Shown piece by piece: positions 1 to 6,213 of a stretch of 7,151 bases of DNA. Under the pieces are notes generated by a model. That model had not been told where the DNA came from. It saw nothing but the letters and a program-made list of their open reading frames with translations, and made no database searches. The stretch is from positions 1 through 7,151 of the forward strand of contig JAJRXL010000310.1 of NCBI GenBank assembly GCA_024276335.1. Reading direction: 5' to 3'. This DNA comes from Bacteroidota bacterium. Lineage in GTDB: Bacteria > Bacteroidota > Ignavibacteria > SZUA-365 > JAADGX01. A program made the position numbers and the translations under genes. Each line of letters opens with the position of its first letter. Position 1 is the stretch's first letter.

Positions 1-1
1 C

Positions 2-808
2 ACAACCGGGTTACGTGAGAATATTCCACTTGTAATGGAGTTCGCTATCCTCATTATTTTAGGTGGCTTAGGCTTTACCGTCTTGTCGAATTTCTATGCG
101 TTCCGGGTCCGGCGCTACCGCAAGTTCCGGGTTACACTCAGATTAACAGTGCACACAAAAATAGTCCTCATGAGCACGGCGTTTTTCATCGTCGCGGGAA
201 CGATCTTGTTCTTCTTCCTTGAATCCTCGAACACCGCACAGTCGCTGAACTTCGGTCAGAAACTGAGCGCGGCCTTTTTCCAATCGGTGACTACCCGGAC
301 AGCCGGGTTCAATACGGTGAATATCGGTGCGCTCTTACCCGCGACGGCGTTTTTCATGATCATCTGGATGTTCATCGGCGCCTCGCCCGGCGGCACGGGA
401 GGCGGCATCAAAACCACCACGGTCTCCCTGGTTGCCATCGCCGCATGGAACACGGTCATGGGCAGAACCAAGGTCGAAGCGTTCAAACGCACGATCGCCT
501 CGCAATCGGTGCTCCGGGCCTACGCCGCGATCACCTTCGGCATACTTACGCTGCTGATCTCGATTTTTCTGTTGTTACTGACGGAAAGCAAGCCCATACT
601 CGATATCATCTTTGAAGCAGCGTCGGCATTTGGAACGGTCGGTCTTTCACGGGGAATCACTGCGGATCTGACCGTGCCGGGCAAATTTATTATTATTTTC
701 ACCATGTTCATCGGCAGAGTCGGGCCGCTCACACTGGCCCTGGCCCTCTCGAAATTCATCCCGGAGGGACGCTATGACTACCCCTCGGAACACGTTTATG
801 TAGCCTGA
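2..808 (+). CDS. ktrB: KtrB/TrkH-family potassium uptake channel subunit, C-terminal part (5' end outside window)
   Basis: This is the membrane pore subunit of a Ktr/Trk potassium uptake system, acting in the inner membrane. The frame is open from the first complete codon at position 2, so the start lies upstream and the visible part is 268 residues. Seen directly: a hydrophobic multi-helix protein; the third pore loop with selectivity-filter-like TRTAGFN at about 296-313; the family signature SPGGTGGGIKTTT at about 382-421, which in KtrB forms the intramembrane gating loop; and a fourth pore loop, SAFGTVGLSRG, at about 620-652, followed by a helix with the conserved MFIGRVGP. The N-terminal two of the four pore repeats are missing because of the window edge. 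The next gene, 10 bases downstream, is its natural partner, the RCK subunit. KtrB rather than TrkH is favoured by the short single-RCK partner, but the two names overlap. Confidence 0.93.
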   Translation, partial: TTGLRENIPLVMEFAILIILGGLGFTVLSNFYAFRVRRYRKFRVTLRLTVHTKIVLMSTAFFIVAGTILFFFLESSNTAQSLNFGQKLSAAFFQSVTTRTAGFNTVNIGALLPATAFFMIIWMFIGASPGGTGGGIKTTTVSLVAIAAWNTVMGRTKVEAFKRTIASQSVLRAYAAITFGILTLLISIFLLLLTESKPILDIIFEAASAFGTVGLSRGITADLTVPGKFIIIFTMFIGRVGPLTLALALSKFIPEGRYDYPSEHVYVA

Positions 809-818
809 TGGAGAAGCT

Positions 819-1502
819 ATGGCAAACCGGTTTGCTGTTATTGGACTAGGATATTTCGGCGAGCACATTGCGCGCGAACTCAGCGCGATGGGGGCGGAGG
901 TTATCGCCGTGGACCAGAAGATGGAAAACGTCGAAGATATTAAGGACGATGTGACGCACGCCATCCGCATGGATGCCACGGATGAAAAAGCTCTGAAAAC
1001 GATCGGTCTCCAGGATCTGGACGCGGCTATCGTTTCCATCGGCGAGAATTTCACTGGAAACGTCCTCACGTGCGCTTTGCTCATTCAGCTCGGCTGTCGC
1101 AAAGTCATTGCCCGCGCCACCGACAAGACCCACGCTCGCATCCTGAAACTCGTCGGCGTGCACCAGATTATCTCGCCGGAGGAAGTCGTGGCGGAACGCC
1201 TGGCTCGAAGCCTGATCCAGGAGAAAATCCTGGACTGGATTCCTCTCACCGAGGATTTTCAAATCGTACAGATCAAGACCCCGGAGACTTTCGTGGGCAA
1301 ATCCCTGCAAGAAATCCAGTTGAGAAGAAAATTCCACGTCAATCTTATTACGATCAAGCGGCACAAGGCCAACAAACACCATGACGGTGAGGGTGAGGAT
1401 TATATCATCGGCGTGCCCACGGCAGAAACCGTGATCGAAAAAAACGACATCCTCGTGCTGCTCGGTTCCGAGGACCGGGTGGAAAGCTTGTTGAAGGAGT
1501 AA
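819..1502 (+). CDS. ktrA: KtrA/TrkA-type cytoplasmic regulatory subunit of potassium uptake (RCK_N + RCK_C)
   Basis: This is the peripheral cytoplasmic ring subunit that gates the KtrB pore in response to bound nucleotide (ATP/ADP, or NAD(H) in relatives). Residues 4-120 form a Rossmann-type RCK_N domain: glycine motif GLGYFG (G9, G11, G14), acidic D32 at the end of beta 2 (VIAVD), and D52 in the MDATDE turn. Residues about 145-227 form an RCK_C (TrkA-C) ligand-binding domain (IVQIKTPETFVGKSL to ILVLLG). At 227 residues it has one RCK_N/RCK_C pair, the KtrA layout, not the double-length TrkA of enteric bacteria. The start has GGAG at 810-813, 5 bases upstream, and the gap to ktrB is 10 bases, so the two are co-transcribed. 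No key nucleotide-binding residue appears to be missing. Confidence 0.94.
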   Translation: MANRFAVIGLGYFGEHIARELSAMGAEVIAVDQKMENVEDIKDDVTHAIRMDATDEKALKTIGLQDLDAAIVSIGENFTGNVLTCALLIQLGCRKVIARATDKTHARILKLVGVHQIISPEEVVAERLARSLIQEKILDWIPLTEDFQIVQIKTPETFVGKSLQEIQLRRKFHVNLITIKRHKANKHHDGEGEDYIIGVPTAETVIEKNDILVLLGSEDRVESLLKE

Positions 1503-1505
1503 GGA
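1501..1505 (+). promoter_or_regulatory. Shine-Dalgarno AAGGA overlapping the ktrA stop codon
   Basis: AAGGA begins inside the TAA stop of ktrA (1500-1502) and sits 7 bases before the ATG at 1513. It fixes the radical SAM start and implies translation on the same transcript as ktrA, possibly with coupling. Seen in sequence; function inferred. Confidence 0.6.
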
Positions 1506-1512
1506 CAAGCGA

Positions 1513-2283
1513 ATGTTTCTCTGGAAAAGCATCGTTTACGGTCCCGTCTTCTCGCGCCGACTTGGACACAGCCTCGGGCTCAACATCCTCCCCGCTGGTC
1601 GCAAGGTATGTAATTTCAACTGCGTGTACTGTGAATGCGGGTTGAACGATCCGGCGGGGAAAAAAATTCCCCTGCCCACGGTCGAGGAATTCAGCCGGGA
1701 ACTCGAAGAACGGCTCCGGGACATGAACCGGGAAGGCCGGCCGATCGATACGTTGACCTTCGCCGGCAATGGTGAACCCACCCTGCACCCGCACTTCAAG
1801 AGCATTATCGAAACAACGCTGCGACTGCGCGATGAATATTACCCCCAGGCCGTCGTCGCCGTGCTTTCCGACGCCGCCACATTGCATCACAAGCAAGTGC
1901 TCGAGGCGCTCCTGATGGTGGACAAGCCGATTATGAAGATCGACGCAGGCAGCGAGGAGATGTTTCAGAAGATTGCTCAACCCGTTACGAACGTTACGCT
2001 CGGCGAAATCGTAAAGCGCATGCGGGCGTTCAGCGGCACGTTGATCATCCAGTCGCTCTTTCTCCGGGGCAACGCGGGCGGAACGGAAATCGACAACACT
2101 ACCCCCGACGAGCTTGCAGGCATGATAGAACATTACCGTACCGTATCCCCTGAATTCATCATGGTCTATTCCATCGATAGGGAACCACCATATCCCGGAC
2201 TGGAGAAACTTTCCGAAGAGGAATTGGTTCGGATTGCCTGCACTATCCGCAAGGCCGGTTTCGAAGTCGAGCATTATGGATAA
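1513..2283 (+). CDS. Radical SAM protein, COG0731-like (wyosine-base-formation-related Fe-S oxidoreductase family)
   Basis: This is a cytoplasmic radical S-adenosylmethionine enzyme of 256 residues. The 4Fe-4S motif is C33-x3-C37-x2-C40 (KVCNFNCVYCECG), with an additional C42 just after it. It is preceded by YGPVFSRRLGHSLGLNILP (residues 9-27), the N-terminal signature of the COG0731-like group. GNGEPTLHP (85-93) takes the place of the GGEP SAM-binding motif. Later blocks, FLRG (183-186) and VYSIDREPPYPGL (218-230), also fit this group. There is no SPASM or other added cysteine cluster; C243 is the only cysteine in the C-terminal half. Archaeal Taw1 in the same COG makes wyosine on tRNA-Phe, but bacteria generally lack that modification, so the substrate of this shorter protein is unknown. 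It lies 10 bases after ktrA and 32 bases before the PAS gene, and co-transcription is likely. The family call is firm; the function is not. Confidence 0.87.
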   Translation: MFLWKSIVYGPVFSRRLGHSLGLNILPAGRKVCNFNCVYCECGLNDPAGKKIPLPTVEEFSRELEERLRDMNREGRPIDTLTFAGNGEPTLHPHFKSIIETTLRLRDEYYPQAVVAVLSDAATLHHKQVLEALLMVDKPIMKIDAGSEEMFQKIAQPVTNVTLGEIVKRMRAFSGTLIIQSLFLRGNAGGTEIDNTTPDELAGMIEHYRTVSPEFIMVYSIDREPPYPGLEKLSEEELVRIACTIRKAGFEVEHYG

Positions 2284-2315
2284 TTCAACCCGACACCAAA
2301 CGCATCACGCCGTCA

Positions 2316-2978
2316 ATGAGTAAGCCAAAGCAAGTCCCCAATATCTTTCACATCTCCCTGCTTTCGCATTTCTTCCTGATGGTTGTAACACTGCTCGTCT
2401 GCTTTTTCGTCGTGCAGTATCTCTTTTCCTCGAGCATCCGGTACTTCTTGCAGCATGACCTGGTCATCCTGGTGCCGGTAGTTTTGTTCCTTTTTGGAGT
2501 AGCGGGTTTGATTGCCAGTATCGCCGCTCGAAGCATCGCTTACCCCCTTGTCCGTATAATCCGGGTCCTCGAGGAAGAAGCGCGATCCGGCTCCGCGGCC
2601 GCTCTCACCTACCGCTCGGACATCGAGGAAATCAACGAGCTCATACAGGCCCTGGAATCCAGCCGCAAATCGTTTGCCGCGCTCCAGAACGCCCCCGCCG
2701 CCGTAATCGTATGCAACCGCGAGGGCGTGATTCGATACGTCAATTCCAGGGCAAAATCGCTCTTCCGTTGGCCCGTGAACCTGCACGAGAATTTCCTGGA
2801 CCAATTTTCCTCCGCGGCGGATGCGGCCCGTATCCAGGCCGTGACAGGGAACGGGCAGGTGCTCGGCGCGTTCAGGATTCACGACATCGAATCCACCCTC
2901 TGGTGGTTCTATCCGTTACGCAACCAGGATACTTCCGAGGAGGGATTTATCGGCATCGGGGTGAAGACGAGGCAGTAG
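2316..2978 (+). CDS. Membrane protein with two transmembrane helices, HAMP-like linker and C-terminal PAS domain; no kinase domain
   Basis: This looks like a sensory membrane protein of 220 residues. Seen directly: a short N-terminal tail, hydrophobic helix 1 at about 15-37, a very short loop, helix 2 at about 48-71, then a HAMP-like stretch at about 72-117 with the typical proline after the membrane (AYPLVRIIRVLEE) and an acidic DIEEINEL segment, then a PAS-like fold at about 120-217 (APAAVIVCNREGVIRYVNSRAKSLF). It ends on what looks like the last PAS strand (GFIGIGV), so the PAS domain seems complete, but no histidine kinase, GGDEF or other output follows. The tiny loop between helices leaves no periplasmic sensor, so any sensing is cytoplasmic or membrane-borne. 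No Shine-Dalgarno is visible before the ATG at 2316, so the start is less sure than its neighbours'. The gene follows the radical SAM gene by 32 bases. Ligand and partner are unknown. Confidence 0.72.
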   Translation: MSKPKQVPNIFHISLLSHFFLMVVTLLVCFFVVQYLFSSSIRYFLQHDLVILVPVVLFLFGVAGLIASIAARSIAYPLVRIIRVLEEEARSGSAAALTYRSDIEEINELIQALESSRKSFAALQNAPAAVIVCNREGVIRYVNSRAKSLFRWPVNLHENFLDQFSSAADAARIQAVTGNGQVLGAFRIHDIESTLWWFYPLRNQDTSEEGFIGIGVKTRQ

Positions 2979-3041
2979 ATTGCGTCTACCGATCCACCCT
3001 CCCGCATCTTTTCTTCCCTGCTTTTTGAAATGACCGGGAAA

Positions 3042-3071
3042 TTGACGAATTTTTTTGACGCGGATTTTAAA
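3042..3071 (+). promoter_or_regulatory. Possible sigma-70-type promoter for tdh-kbl
   Basis: TTGACG at 3042-3047 matches the -35 consensus at five of six bases. It is followed after 18 bases by TTTAAA at 3066-3071, which matches the -10 consensus at four of six. This would start transcription near 3078 and give a leader of about 150 bases. A second TTGACG at 3055 has no acceptable -10 at 16-18 bases. The match is modest, and the organism's promoter consensus is unknown. Confidence 0.27.
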
Positions 3072-3180
3072 GAGCACACGCGTACAAGATCATACATTAG
3101 ATTGTGCCTTCATCCATTTACCCGCGTTTTCTCGGGACCTCATTCCATCCGCGTATGCAACAACATGGACATACGACTTT

Positions 3181-3215
3181 CAATGTGCTCCAACTTCCGA
3201 TGACTGGCACAATTG
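3181..3215 (+). repeat. Imperfect inverted repeat just upstream of the tdh ribosome binding site
   Basis: CAATGTGC at 3181-3188 pairs with GCACAATTG at 3207-3215, giving eight pairs with one bulged A and an 18-base loop. The right arm ends one base before AGGAG (3217-3221). It could be an RNA hairpin affecting initiation or a protein site. A further ATTGTGCC at 3101-3108 is the exact reverse complement of 3206-3213. In 250 bases such short matches can arise by chance. Confidence 0.3.
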
Positions 3216-3228
3216 CAGGAGATAATAC

Positions 3229-4197
3229 ATGCAACGCATTTTAATCACGGGCGCCCTGGGGCAGATCGGCTCCGACCTGAGCGAAGAGCTTCGCGCTCGT
3301 TATGGCACAAACAACGTCATTGCCACCGACATCATCGATCCCAGTCAGGAAGTCCTTGACTCCGGGCCGTACCAGTTCATGGATTGCCTGTTCGCGAACC
3401 AGGTCGGCGAAGTCGTCAGGAAACACCGGATCGACACCATCTACCACCTTGCCGCGATCCTCTCTGCAAAAGCAGAAGGAAATCCACAATACGCCTGGAA
3501 CGTCAACATGAACGGTCTGTTTAACGTCCTGGAAGTCGCGCGGGAGTATCAATGCAGCGTATTCACGCCAAGTTCGATCGGCGCATTCGGTCCGGGAACA
3601 CCAAAAACGAAGACGCCCCAGGACACAATCCAGAGGCCGACAACGATGTACGGAGTCACGAAGGTAGCGGGAGAACTCCTATGTGATTACTATTTCGTTA
3701 AGTACGGCGTCGATACGAGGGGCGTCCGGTACCCCGGTATCATTTCGTACAAGACGCTGCCGGGAGGAGGCACGACGGATTACGCCGTCGCGATATATTA
3801 CGAAGCAATCAAACGGAAGCGATACACCTGCTACCTGGCGGAAGATACGCGCCTGGACATGATGTACATGCCAGACGCCATCAAGGCGGCCGTTGACCTC
3901 ATGGAAGCGGATCCATCGCGACTTGAGCACCGGAACGCCTTCAATGTGACTGCCATGAGTATTACCCCGAACGACATTGCGGCATCGATCCGGGAAATTA
4001 TCCCCGATTTTAAAATGGAGTACGACGTGGACCCTGTGCGCCAAGCTATCGCCGACTCGTGGCCCGACAGCCTCGACGACAGCGCGGCGAGGGAGGAATG
4101 GGATTGGTCCCCCGCCTTTACACTCGATGCCATGACGCGGGACATGGTCGAAAAACTTCGATTGAAACTCGAACCTTCGGAAACCGTGAATCAATAG
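3229..4197 (+). CDS. tdh: L-threonine 3-dehydrogenase, short-chain dehydrogenase/UDP-galactose-epimerase-like type
   Basis: This enzyme oxidises L-threonine with NAD+ to 2-amino-3-ketobutyrate in the cytoplasm, the first step of the threonine-to-glycine route. The 322-residue protein opens with a Rossmann NAD motif, G8-x2-G11-x2-G14 (ILITGALGQIG), has an acidic residue after beta 2 (ATDIID, about 32-37), the YHLAAILSA strand (72-80), a serine pair at S115/S116, and the catalytic Y141-x3-K145 (MYGVTK). The block PGGGTTDYAVAIYYEAI (178-194) and the later DTRLDMMYMPDAI are characteristic of the extended-SDR threonine dehydrogenases and separate them from GalE-type sugar epimerases. This is not the zinc-dependent medium-chain Tdh of E. 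coli. The start is supported by AGGAG 7 bases upstream. Its kbl partner follows after 39 bases, which strongly supports the assignment. Confidence 0.93.
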   Translation: MQRILITGALGQIGSDLSEELRARYGTNNVIATDIIDPSQEVLDSGPYQFMDCLFANQVGEVVRKHRIDTIYHLAAILSAKAEGNPQYAWNVNMNGLFNVLEVAREYQCSVFTPSSIGAFGPGTPKTKTPQDTIQRPTTMYGVTKVAGELLCDYYFVKYGVDTRGVRYPGIISYKTLPGGGTTDYAVAIYYEAIKRKRYTCYLAEDTRLDMMYMPDAIKAAVDLMEADPSRLEHRNAFNVTAMSITPNDIAASIREIIPDFKMEYDVDPVRQAIADSWPDSLDDSAAREEWDWSPAFTLDAMTRDMVEKLRLKLEPSETVNQ

Positions 4198-4236
4198 ATC
4201 TATTCAGAAAACAGCATACATGAACAGGAGCTTCAC

Positions 4237-5469
4237 ATGCCGGTAACACGCTTGAAATCCGTTTTGAACGAAAAACTAAAAGAACTGGAAGCAAAAGGGA
4301 CGCTGAAAGGGAACGAGCTGGTCGTCACCGGGGTCAAGCCCGCCGAAGGCGAAAAAGGCCCGCGGTACTTCATCGAGGGTTTCGGCGACAAGGAATTCCT
4401 CCGGATGAACTCGAATTCCTATCTCGGGATGTCCCTGCGAAAAGAAGTCATCGCGGCGGAAGAGGAAACGGCCCGGGCATTCGGCGCGGGCCCCGGCGCG
4501 GTGCGGTTCATCAGCGGCACGTACAAACACCACGTTGACTTGGAAAAGCGACTGGCCGCATTTCATCAGCGCGAAGCGGCAATGCTTTTCAGCTCCGCCT
4601 ATGCCACCGTCATGGGTACGCTTGTACCTCTCATCGACAAAGACACGGTCGTCATCAGCGATGAATTGAACCACAATTGTATCATCAACGCCATCCGTCT
4701 CTCCCGCCCGGCTGAAAAGGAAATCTACGCGCACCTCGACATGAACGACCTGGAGCAAAAAATCCTCGCCGCCAGGGGCAAGGGACGGAGACTTCTCGTT
4801 ATTACGGACGGCATTTTCAGCATGCGGGGCGATTACGCGCCGCTGGACGTAATCAGTGAGCTGGTGAAAAAGTACAACGATGAATTCGAAGAAGGCATCC
4901 TGACCATCGTTGACGACAGCCACGGCATCGGGGCATTTGGCGAGACCGGTCGGGGAACGGAGGAGTACACCGGCGCCACCGGCGTGGACATTCTCATCGC
5001 CACTCTGGGCAAGGCGCTCGGCGTCAACGGCGGTTACGTTACGACCAACGCTACAATCATATCCTACCTGAGAGAATCATCGCCGTTCTACATTTACTCC
5101 AATCCCATCACACAGGCGGAAGCAAACGCCGCCATGAAGGCGTTGGAGATACTGGATAGCAAAACGGGCCTGGAACTGCTGCACAACATGCATGCACTAA
5201 CCAAGCGATTCGAAAAGGGTTTGGTCGAACTTGGCTACGAAATCATCGAAAGCGATCATCCGGTGGTACCGCTGATGATCAGGGATACGCACCGCACTGC
5301 CGCTTGCGTTCGGTTCCTGACCGAGAACGGAGTCCTGGCAACCGGCCTCAACTACCCGGTTGTTCCCCGGGGCGATGAAGAGATCCGCTTCCAGGTATCG
5401 GCTGATCACACGGAGTATGACATCGAATATACACTTGATGTGCTAAAGCGCTTTAAGGACCAGCCATAG
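4237..5469 (+). CDS. kbl: 2-amino-3-ketobutyrate CoA ligase (glycine C-acetyltransferase), PLP-dependent
   Basis: This enzyme cleaves 2-amino-3-ketobutyrate with CoA to glycine and acetyl-CoA, removing the unstable product of the dehydrogenase encoded just upstream. It is a 410-residue alpha-oxoamine synthase (fold type I). Visible residues: H146 in SDELNHN, which should stack on the PLP ring; D226 and H229 in DDSHG, which contact the cofactor; and the Schiff-base lysine K259 in TLGKALG. Kbl-like blocks are VRFISGTYKHH (89-99), TDGIFSMRG (190-198) and YPVVPRGDEEIRFQVSADHT (373-392). The protein is slightly longer than the roughly 398 residues of E. coli Kbl, mainly at the N-terminus. AGGAG at 4226-4230 is 6 bases before the ATG. 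Sister enzymes (BioF, serine palmitoyltransferase, 5-aminolevulinate synthase) share these residues; the tdh neighbour is the main reason to choose Kbl. Confidence 0.92.
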   Translation: MPVTRLKSVLNEKLKELEAKGTLKGNELVVTGVKPAEGEKGPRYFIEGFGDKEFLRMNSNSYLGMSLRKEVIAAEEETARAFGAGPGAVRFISGTYKHHVDLEKRLAAFHQREAAMLFSSAYATVMGTLVPLIDKDTVVISDELNHNCIINAIRLSRPAEKEIYAHLDMNDLEQKILAARGKGRRLLVITDGIFSMRGDYAPLDVISELVKKYNDEFEEGILTIVDDSHGIGAFGETGRGTEEYTGATGVDILIATLGKALGVNGGYVTTNATIISYLRESSPFYIYSNPITQAEANAAMKALEILDSKTGLELLHNMHALTKRFEKGLVELGYEIIESDHPVVPLMIRDTHRTAACVRFLTENGVLATGLNYPVVPRGDEEIRFQVSADHTEYDIEYTLDVLKRFKDQP

Positions 5470-5474
5470 AAAAG

Positions 5475-5513
5475 CCCGGACACCTGCACCCATGCGGGAA
5501 GCATTCATCCGGG
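5475..5513 (-). terminator. Inverted repeat between convergent genes, possible terminator of the leftward unit
   Basis: CCCGGA (5475-5480) and TCCGGG (5508-5513) are perfect arms around 27 bases that contain a smaller ATGC/GCAT pair (5492-5495, 5501-5504). Read on the minus strand, the stem is followed by CTTTTCT, a short T tract, 62 bases past the stop of the barrel gene. On the plus strand no T run follows, so termination of kbl is less well explained. The large loop makes this weak. Confidence 0.35.
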
Positions 5514-5574
5514 AACAACGGGCATAACCTTCAGCTCCGTCGCCGAAAGAGCGAATCGAAATAGTTTTACGCGG

Positions 5575-6171
5575 TCACCATTTCAAACCAAAATTAATCC
5601 GCAGCGCCGGCTCGAAACCATCACCGTAATTGTTGGCGATGCCGTTCTCCGCTTCCGCTTTGCCAAAACTGAACTGGAGCACAAACACCGGCTCAACAAA
5701 ATACTGGTTCTTTGCCCACTTGAATCCTAGTTCTCCGCCGACATTGACAAACGTAGCGCTGATGTTTTCCTTCCCCCTTTCCCACTGCCAGAACAACAGG
5801 TCGGCTGTTGGTCCTGCAAAAAGGCCATCCGTAGCGTAACCGGGATACAAGTACCAACGATACGAACCGCCAACGCCGAGAGCGGAATTGGGGTCGTCAT
5901 CAATTTCACGACTGAGAAAATCCAACCGCGCCGTGAAGCTGTTCTGGTGGGAGAGCTTTTGCTCGTACTGTATGTATGCGAAACTGTGAATCAATCCCAG
6001 GGGGTTGATCGATACTGCGTTCAGGTATGGCACATCTTCCTTGACGTTTTCCTCATCGGGTCCGTAATCCAGCGAAGCAAGGCGACCGACGCGCTCCTGT
6101 GCCCGTGACGGCACCGCGAAAGAGAGGAAAATAATCAAACACATAACAACGATATTTAAGACGGGTTTCAT
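5575..6171 (-). CDS. Exported small beta-barrel-like protein, probably outer membrane (paralogue A)
   Basis: I do not recognise a named gene. The 198-residue product has a signal peptide (positive KP start, hydrophobic 4-20, SRA|Q cleavage likely after A24), then an acidic stretch (about 35-48), then alternating aromatic and polar segments typical of an outer-membrane beta barrel, ending in FGLKW with a C-terminal aromatic like the BAM signal. Landmarks: NPLGL (56-60), NSFT (77-80), GGSYRWYL (101-108), FWQW (127-130), GGELGFKW (145-152) and VEPVF (159-163). All recur in the neighbouring gene, so the two are paralogues. The pattern resembles small DUF3575-like barrels, but I cannot confirm a family. 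It lies 42 bases after paralogue B on the same strand. A GGGGGA sequence (6175-6180) three bases before the ATG may serve as ribosome binding site. No function should be inferred beyond an envelope location. Confidence 0.78.
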   Translation of the reverse strand: MKPVLNIVVMCLIIFLSFAVPSRAQERVGRLASLDYGPDEENVKEDVPYLNAVSINPLGLIHSFAYIQYEQKLSHQNSFTARLDFLSREIDDDPNSALGVGGSYRWYLYPGYATDGLFAGPTADLLFWQWERGKENISATFVNVGGELGFKWAKNQYFVEPVFVLQFSFGKAEAENGIANNYGDGFEPALRINFGLKW

Positions 6172-6192
6172 AATTCCCCCAAAAATGGTGAC

Positions 6193-6209
6193 CGTTTATA
6201 AAATAAACG
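6193..6209 (-). repeat. Perfect 7-bp hairpin between the two barrel genes
   Basis: CGTTTAT (6193-6199) and ATAAACG (6203-6209) are exact inverted repeats with a 3-base AAA spacer. On the minus strand the hairpin begins 4 bases after the TAG of paralogue B, and a TTTTT (6185-6181) follows 7 bases later, just before the ribosome binding site of paralogue A. It could be a weak attenuator, an RNA-stability element that sets the ratio of the two products, or a protein site. The stem is AT-rich, so strong termination is unlikely. Confidence 0.45.
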
Positions 6210-6213
6210 TGTT

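Larger units (their letters stand above)
2979..3228 (+). other. 250-base intergenic region upstream of the threonine operon
   Basis: I see no convincing gene here. It should hold the end of the upstream transcript and the promoter and leader of tdh-kbl. Contents: two TTGACG copies (3042-3047 and 3055-3060) around a T7 run (3050-3056); a small AT hairpin (AAATT at 3039-3043, AATTT at 3048-3052); an imperfect inverted repeat before the ribosome binding site (3181-3215); and a good AGGAG at 3217-3221, 7 bases before the tdh ATG. The frame of the PAS gene stays open after its TAG until TGA at 3201-3203, but the translation does not resemble a known domain. No riboswitch that I can recognise is present. 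Confidence 0.55.

Noticed and set aside
846..1532. A 228-codon minus-strand open frame opposite ktrA.
   Set aside because: The sense strand encodes a full RCK protein with intact motifs; the antisense translation resembles nothing.
1405..2274. A 289-codon open frame on the minus strand opposite the radical SAM gene and the end of ktrA.
   Set aside because: It is antisense to strongly recognised proteins, shows no known motif and has an odd composition. It is a shadow of the sense codon pattern.
2711..3028. A 105-codon plus-strand frame overlapping the PAS gene.
   Set aside because: It is out of frame with the PAS protein, arginine-rich and without motifs, so likely a shadow frame.
3014..3040. 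TTCCC...GGGAA as a terminator of the upstream operon.
   Set aside because: It has a 5-bp stem with a 17-base loop, and the T run starts 9 bases later. Too weak to annotate on its own.
3121..3136. CCCG...CGGG mini-hairpin in the tdh upstream region as a terminator or riboswitch stem.
   Set aside because: It is only a 4-bp stem with an 8-base loop and no T run after it.
3205..3216. TGGCAC followed by TTGC, recalling a sigma-54 promoter upstream of tdh.
   Set aside because: Only 7 bases separate GG (3206-3207) from GC (3215-3216); sigma-54 promoters need 10. It also overlaps the ribosome binding region.
4276..4923. A 215-codon minus-strand open frame opposite kbl.
   Set aside because: It lies wholly within a well-supported enzyme gene, with no ribosome binding site or family likeness of its own.
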